A stretch of 64,000 nucleotides of DNA, from positions 1 to 64,000 of the forward strand of contig JAZSBL010000025.1 of the NCBI GenBank assembly GCA_045602385.1, written 5' to 3'. The notes under the pieces were generated by a model. The model did no database searches. It saw nothing but the letters and a program-made list of their open reading frames with translations, and was not told the DNA's origin. The translations under genes and the position numbers were made by a program. Shown here one piece after another: positions 61,898 to 64,000 of the stretch. Position 1 is the first letter of the stretch. Every line of letters starts with the position of its first letter. Source of the stretch: SVTX01 sp045602385 (GTDB lineage: Bacteria > Bacillota > Clostridia > Oscillospirales > CAG-272).

Positions 61898-63295
61898 TTA
61901 TTTTTCTCTTCTTTTATAGAAAAATGCGCCAATTCCCATAATCACCGCGAAAACTATAAGATAGAAAAGAACAGGAAAAGCGAACTCTCCGTTTGCCGCC
62001 GCACTCTGATACGGACGGATTCCGTGCGCGTATACCGCAACAAATACCATAAACAGTGATGCCAAAATCGAAAGGATCGGCATGACCGTGTTCTTGAAAA
62101 TGCTCTTTCTTCCCTCTTTCTTTATAAAGATAACAAACATCGGGATATAGAGCGCGTATAGGGTTATAATAGGAAGCTCCGAGGAGTCAAAGCTGAACGC
62201 GCCGAAGATGGGAGCGGTAAGGTTTGCGCCGTAAAAATAGAAGTACCATGCGCCGCAGATAAGAAGAGCAAGAATACCCGCATTCTGGGGCATGTTGGTC
62301 TCGGGGTCCACCGAGGCAAGCGTCTTGGGCTTGGGGCCGACATCACGCACCGCAAGAGAGTAGATCGCGCGCGGACAGGCAATCATTAATCCGTTGAGTG
62401 TGCCAAGGCAGGATATGACGACAAACGCGTTCAGTATCGTACCGCCAACGCCGCCGAAAAGATTGGTTATGGCGGCTGTTGAGCCGTCCTTCATCAGCAC
62501 CTCTACCGACGCGCCGCCCGTAAGTCCCACAAAATAAAGGATATAAACAGCCATGATTATCGCCGTGCCTATAACCAATGCGCGCGGCAGGTCGCGCTTG
62601 GGGTTCTTAAGCTCGGAATTTATCGAGGTCGCAACTATCCAGCCCTCGTAGGCGAATGCCGCCGCCGCGATTCCCGCAAAAACGGTTGAAAAATCACTGC
62701 TTGTGTTCTCTACCGAAAGTGCAAATGCAGTCGTGGTATTTCCGTTTATAAGTCCGACGATCGTACCGATAATTATTATTGTTGCGAGCGGAACCAGCTT
62801 GATTACGGTCGCGCTTACCTCCAGCTTGCCCGCAAGCTTCGGTGAAAGCATGTTGAGGGCATAAAGCAGGCACATGTAGAACGCTCCAAGCGCCATACAA
62901 AGTCCGCCGGTTATGTCCGCCGCGGGGTCAAACAGGAGCAGCGTGTATCTTGCCGACACCCACGCGAGAACTCCCGTCATCGCAGGAAAATAAATAATGG
63001 CGATAAACCACCCGATCATATAGGCGTATTTCTTGCCTATGATCGCCTCCGCGTAGTCAACGACACCGTTGACCTTAACGTATCTCGTTGCAAAGTTAGC
63101 GAAATTGAACGCGCAGATTATCATTATAATTCCGCCGATCACCCATGCGAGAATGCCGATCAACAGATTGCCGCCGGTATAGTTGAGAATGTCTTGCGCC
63201 TTAAAGAAAACGCCCGATCCTATTACGATTCCGACGACCATGCAGATCGCCGTGAAAAGTCCGTAGCGCTTGTGAAGCTGATTGTTGTTATCCAA
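61898..63295 (-). CDS. APC-family amino acid permease
   Basis: A 465-residue transporter with 12 membrane segments. ICMVVGIVIGSGVFFKAQDI is the first-segment GSG substrate motif; AAFAYEGWIVATSINSELKN and PKRDLPRALVIGTAIIMAVY mark segments 6-7; CLGTLNGLMIACPRAIYSLA segment 8. Amino acid specificity is unknown. The start is a TTG at 63295 (LDNNNQ written as Met), with AAAGGA 13 bases upstream and no ATG until residue 19, which lies inside segment 1. Confidence 0.9.
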   Translation of the reverse strand: MDNNNQLHKRYGLFTAICMVVGIVIGSGVFFKAQDILNYTGGNLLIGILAWVIGGIIMIICAFNFANFATRYVKVNGVVDYAEAIIGKKYAYMIGWFIAIIYFPAMTGVLAWVSARYTLLLFDPAADITGGLCMALGAFYMCLLYALNMLSPKLAGKLEVSATVIKLVPLATIIIIGTIVGLINGNTTTAFALSVENTSSDFSTVFAGIAAAAFAYEGWIVATSINSELKNPKRDLPRALVIGTAIIMAVYILYFVGLTGGASVEVLMKDGSTAAITNLFGGVGGTILNAFVVISCLGTLNGLMIACPRAIYSLAVRDVGPKPKTLASVDPETNMPQNAGILALLICGAWYFYFYGANLTAPIFGAFSFDSSELPIITLYALYIPMFVIFIKKEGRKSIFKNTVMPILSILASLFMVFVAVYAHGIRPYQSAAANGEFAFPVLFYLIVFAVIMGIGAFFYKRREK

Positions 63296-63342
63296 GTGGC
63301 TTTATTCCTTTCTGATTGTATTTATAACACGTACCGCTGTCT

Positions 63343-63371
63343 ATTATATCACACCGCCTGCACATATGCAA
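63343..63371 (-). promoter_or_regulatory. Promoter of the amino acid permease
   Basis: Minus-strand TTGCAT (63366-63371) and TATAAT (63343-63348), 17-base spacer. The remainder of 63296-63604 carries the divergent promoter and a T-rich leader. Confidence 0.8.
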
Positions 63372-63486
63372 CACAGGTTTTCACAAAATAAAGAGGCCGT
63401 TTTGATTTCTTGTTATGGGGTGATGCCGACACAACGATCACTTCCAAAATTTTTTCGGATTTTTTTATTTTTTTATTCGTAGCATA

Positions 63487-63515
63487 TTGAAAAATCGACG
63501 TTTTTTTGCTATAAT
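63487..63515 (+). promoter_or_regulatory. Promoter of the CofE-like gene
   Basis: TTGAAA (63487-63492) and TATAAT (63510-63515), 17-base spacer. Confidence 0.82.
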
Positions 63516-63604
63516 GAAATGTAAATTTGTTTTTTGTCCGTTTTTTCGGCTTGGAAAGCGGCAAAACTCGGTTTGTAATCTATTTTTTCAGGAGATGATA
63601 TACA

Positions 63605-64000
63605 ATGGAAAAAACCAGAAGAGTCGGTACTGTATCAAGAGGTATTCGTTGTCCTATTTTCCGTGAGGGTGACGATCTTGCAAAAATGGTGACCTCCTGT
63701 GTTCTTGAGGCGGCAGAGTCCGAGGGCTTTGAGCTTCGTGACAGGGACGTTATCGCTCTTACCGAATCTATCGTTGCACGCGCGCAGGGTAACTACTGCT
63801 CGGTTGACGATATCGCGGCAGACGTCCGCGCAAAGCTTGGCGGCGAGACCGTCGGCGTAATTTTCCCCATCCTCTCGCGTAACCGCTTCGCAATCTGCTT
63901 GCGCGGAATTGCAAAGGGCGCAAAGAAGGTCGTGCTTATGCTCAGCTACCCCTCCGACGAGGTTGGAAATCACCTTATCAGCATGGACGCAGTCGACGAG
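63605..64000 (+). CDS. CofE-like (coenzyme F420-0:L-glutamate ligase family) protein, N-terminal part
   Basis: The first 132 residues are present: MEKTRRVGTVSRGIRCPIFR, then REGDDLAKMVTSCVLEAAES, RDRDVIALTESIVARAQGNY and VIFPILSRNRFAICLRGIAK. The pattern DVIALTESIVARAQ and FPILSRNRFA is that of the F420 ligase superfamily as it occurs in Clostridia that do not use F420, where it may glutamylate another acceptor. AGGAG lies ~10 bases before the ATG. The gene continues beyond the window on the plus strand. Confidence 0.82.
   Translation, partial: MEKTRRVGTVSRGIRCPIFREGDDLAKMVTSCVLEAAESEGFELRDRDVIALTESIVARAQGNYCSVDDIAADVRAKLGGETVGVIFPILSRNRFAICLRGIAKGAKKVVLMLSYPSDEVGNHLISMDAVDE

Overview
The window reads as chromosomal DNA of a low-to-mid GC Gram-positive bacterium of the class Clostridia (Bacillota), probably an uncultured gut lineage. 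This rests on strong AGGAGG-type ribosome sites, many TTGACA/TATAAT promoters with 17-bp spacers, short rho-independent terminators, SipW/TasA-type secreted proteins, HtrA, MazF, FatA-type thioesterase and the style of the exopolysaccharide genes. No phage, transposase or CRISPR array was seen. The exact taxon cannot be fixed from sequence reading alone.

Positions 1-5818 hold housekeeping genes: the start of ispE, a DUF1015 protein, aspartate kinase (lysC), truB-trmB and ychF. Positions 5973-13583 hold what looks like one surface-fibre system on the minus strand: a LytS-like sensor kinase and a REC-SARP response regulator, then (after a repeat element) a TasA-like secreted protein, a SipW-type signal peptidase fused to a multi-pass membrane domain, a DUF5305 membrane protein and a large secreted protein with TasA-like start and leucine-rich-repeat end. 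An 11-bp direct repeat sits just upstream of the probable -10 of the TasA-like gene, as expected for a SARP-type activator site. Positions 13777-27760 are mixed: an acyl carrier protein, HtrA with a PhoB-like regulator, a cohesin-like secreted protein, a permease, a collagen-like/LRR lipoprotein divergent from a small XRE regulator with twin perfect operators, an acyl-ACP thioesterase, class II aldolase, a GT8/PlsC/CrtO-like operon, a membrane-bound XRE regulator and an orphan MazF. Positions 28131-32818 carry serC-serA, pgsA and an O-antigen-ligase-like gene on the plus strand.

Positions 32832-59320 are a ~26 kb minus-strand exopolysaccharide/capsule cluster, tightly packed and possibly read from one strong promoter before a PIG-L deacetylase gene. 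It encodes an initiating sugar-phosphate transferase, at least seven glycosyltransferases, Wzy and Wzx, the three enzymes of UDP-L-FucNAc synthesis (CapE, CapF, CapG), three membrane O-acyltransferases, an ATP-grasp ligase, two cytoplasmic beta-propeller proteins and two uncharacterised nucleotidyltransferases. It shows active remodelling: a (GTCT)n tract that should phase-vary one O-acyltransferase, a leftover 3' end of a second capF allele, and a deletion that joined the front of a licD gene to the back of a tagD gene.

The right end holds tRNA-Trp followed by two 113-bp direct repeats, a lipoprotein, an amino-acid permease and the start of a CofE-like gene.
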